A stretch of 64,000 nucleotides of DNA from Pithys albifrons albifrons (Eukaryota; Chordata; Aves; Passeriformes; Thamnophilidae). Numbering within the stretch: the stretch's first letter is position 1; every line of letters begins with the position of its first letter. Both the position numbers and the translations under genes were made by a program. The notes under the pieces are model-generated. The model saw only the letters and a program-made list of their open reading frames with translations, had not been told where the DNA came from and did not search any database. Positions 62,601 through 64,000 of this stretch are shown here, piece after piece. The stretch is from positions 5,542,160 to 5,606,159 of the forward strand of contig NC_092465.1 of assembly GCF_047495875.1 (NCBI RefSeq). Reading direction: 5' to 3'.

Positions 62601-64000
62601 GCACTTAATAATTTGTTAAAGAAAGCTCCTTTGAAAATATTTGTTTATTACAGCTTCATTTGAAAGCATGCCTATGAATAACAGATTCAATTGCTGGCAC
62701 TACAGGGAAGCTGCTTCTTATCAATGACAGAAATGTGAGAAAAAGGACACAAAAATATGATTTATTAGATGGGACATTAGTTCAAAGGTTGCAAATTCAA
62801 CCAGTAAAATTTTATCAATCATGATCATAACCAAATCTTAATTTCAGCTTAACTTGAAAAAAAAATTTCTTTTTCATTTTATTTAATTAAAAAACCCTGT
62901 GAAGAAGAGATTGGTTGAGCTTTACATTTATTCACTTCTTGTTAATAAGAGAAGAGTGAAATGTCGGAAAAATGTCAATATATAGCAAAGAGAAAATTTT
63001 AACAGCAGTGTCTATTTTATTGAAAAATTATTTCAGAAGTTTCATAGTCAGGAACAGTGGGGACTAGACTAAACAAGACACTGAGGTAACAAAAGGGAAA
63101 ACATCCTGTGCTAATAAAAGAGTGAACAGGATGACTGTTTGCCAGTCTTTTCAGTGGTTGTATGTTTGGCCTGAAAGTTAATGTACTCAAAGGACAGAGA
63201 AAAGGTTTTGTTGAGATTTGATTGGATCCTTCAATATTATTTTATTAAATTATGGTGTGATCACATTTCTATGAATGTTAAATAAATATTTTTAAATAAA
63301 GAACTTTAATATATTTGTTCTTTACCTAGATAAAGGTTGATCATCCTGTATTTGTTGACTCTGAAGACAAATAACCTTGTCAGAGGATGCCCAATTGCCA
63401 ACCAATACCATATGTGCTTGCAGGGATTGAAATATGCACTTGTGTTTGTAAAGGTAACTCAAGCCAGAGTCAGCTCTCCACACACAGCATAATTTTGATT
63501 CTCTGTAGAATTTGCCTTCCTGCCTGTTCTAGGGGCTTGGATTCACTGACTCAGTTCCACCAGATGAAATTCCAGCTGTGAAGAACTCCTGCAATGCAAC
63601 CCTTTCCCAACCCAGCTGAGTCTGAGCACAATATCAGACACTTTCCCCATACAGGGCTCAAGCTTTTATGAGCCACTGATTCTGCTTCAAGTAGAGGTAA
63701 AGAATGACTTTTTTTACTTCCATCATACAGACGATGTTGGGCAGATGGTCCATAACCAGAGTATTGTGTTGCAGTGCTCAGCAGGAGCTGGTAATGCATC
63801 CAGGACACATATAACTTGTTGATAAATTTACCTTATCTTGGGACAATAATTGATGCTACTTATCTTGATCATCCCTGAATTTCAGCATGTTTTCATTAGA
63901 AACCTGAGATCAAGAGGAATAGGTAACATTGTGTGAGTTAAAATATTTCCAGTAAATTGTAAAGCATAGTAAGATAAATTTTAATCATACATTCCTCTGC
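53613..64000. other. Unique DNA, no gene recognised
   Basis: The longest stretch without a recognisable repeat. It contains a 10-T run at about 61,435-61,446 and a local cluster of ACCCAAC words at 55.42-55.47 kb. Open frames of 156 codons (minus, 57,093-57,563), 111 codons (plus, 61,526) and 108 codons (plus, 60,274) carry no family signature. The interval 58,290-58,440 looks like a possible conserved element. The window ends within this unique sequence. Confidence 0.5.

Noticed and set aside
1..64000. Bacterial-type systems: CRISPR arrays, operons, insertion sequences, attachment sites
   Set aside because: The CR1 content and lack of coding density show this is vertebrate nuclear DNA, and no regularly spaced repeats exist.

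Overview
The window looks like nuclear DNA of a bird. The main evidence is at least nine fragments of CR1 LINE retrotransposons. Several end in the avian-type 3' terminus, where a 'CCTTCCAACCCAAACCATTCTATGATTC'-like stretch is recognisable in degenerate form. The rest is AT-rich, CpG-poor, non-repetitive sequence typical of avian macrochromosome intergenic or deep intronic DNA. A probable endogenous-retrovirus LTR near 35.5-36.3 kb fits a passerine somewhat better than a galliform, but that is recalled pattern and not demonstrated.

No protein-coding gene, exon, tRNA, rRNA or other RNA gene can be supported. The longest stop-to-stop frames are about 120-160 codons, which is what chance gives in 64 kb read in six frames. 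Many begin at non-ATG codons, none carries a recognisable domain, and several are composed of CR1, LTR or low-complexity sequence. The window is either a gene desert or the inside of a very large intron. Bacterial features such as operons, ribosome binding sites and CRISPR arrays do not apply.

Layout. At 1-10.8 kb there is unique AT-rich DNA with one CR1 3' fragment near 4.9 kb. At 10.8-13.1 kb there are two eroded, probably ancient CR1-like relics and a clearer CR1 ending near 13.1 kb. At 13.1-22 kb the DNA is unique, with a very regular G-quadruplex motif at 16.36 kb, and closes with two plus-strand CR1 3' ends near 21.2 and 22.0 kb. At 22-35.5 kb there is unique DNA, a CR1 piece lacking its 3' end near 27 kb, an extremely AT-rich block at 29.1-29.3 kb, and a CpG-dense pocket at 33.5-33.9 kb. 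At 35.5-36.3 kb lies the probable minus-strand solo LTR, followed by a purine-rich tract and a 360-bp minus-strand CR1 at 37.2 kb. At 37.6-64 kb there is unique DNA with a TTGG microsatellite, a 23-bp tandem duplication, two more minus-strand CR1 copies (46.6 and 53.2 kb), and nothing recognisable over the last 10 kb.

No new biological system was found. The items most worth a second look are the G-quadruplex motif, the CpG-rich open-frame pocket at 33.5-33.9 kb, the LTR with its terminal and internal inverted repeats, and the CR1 copy that has lost its 3' end.
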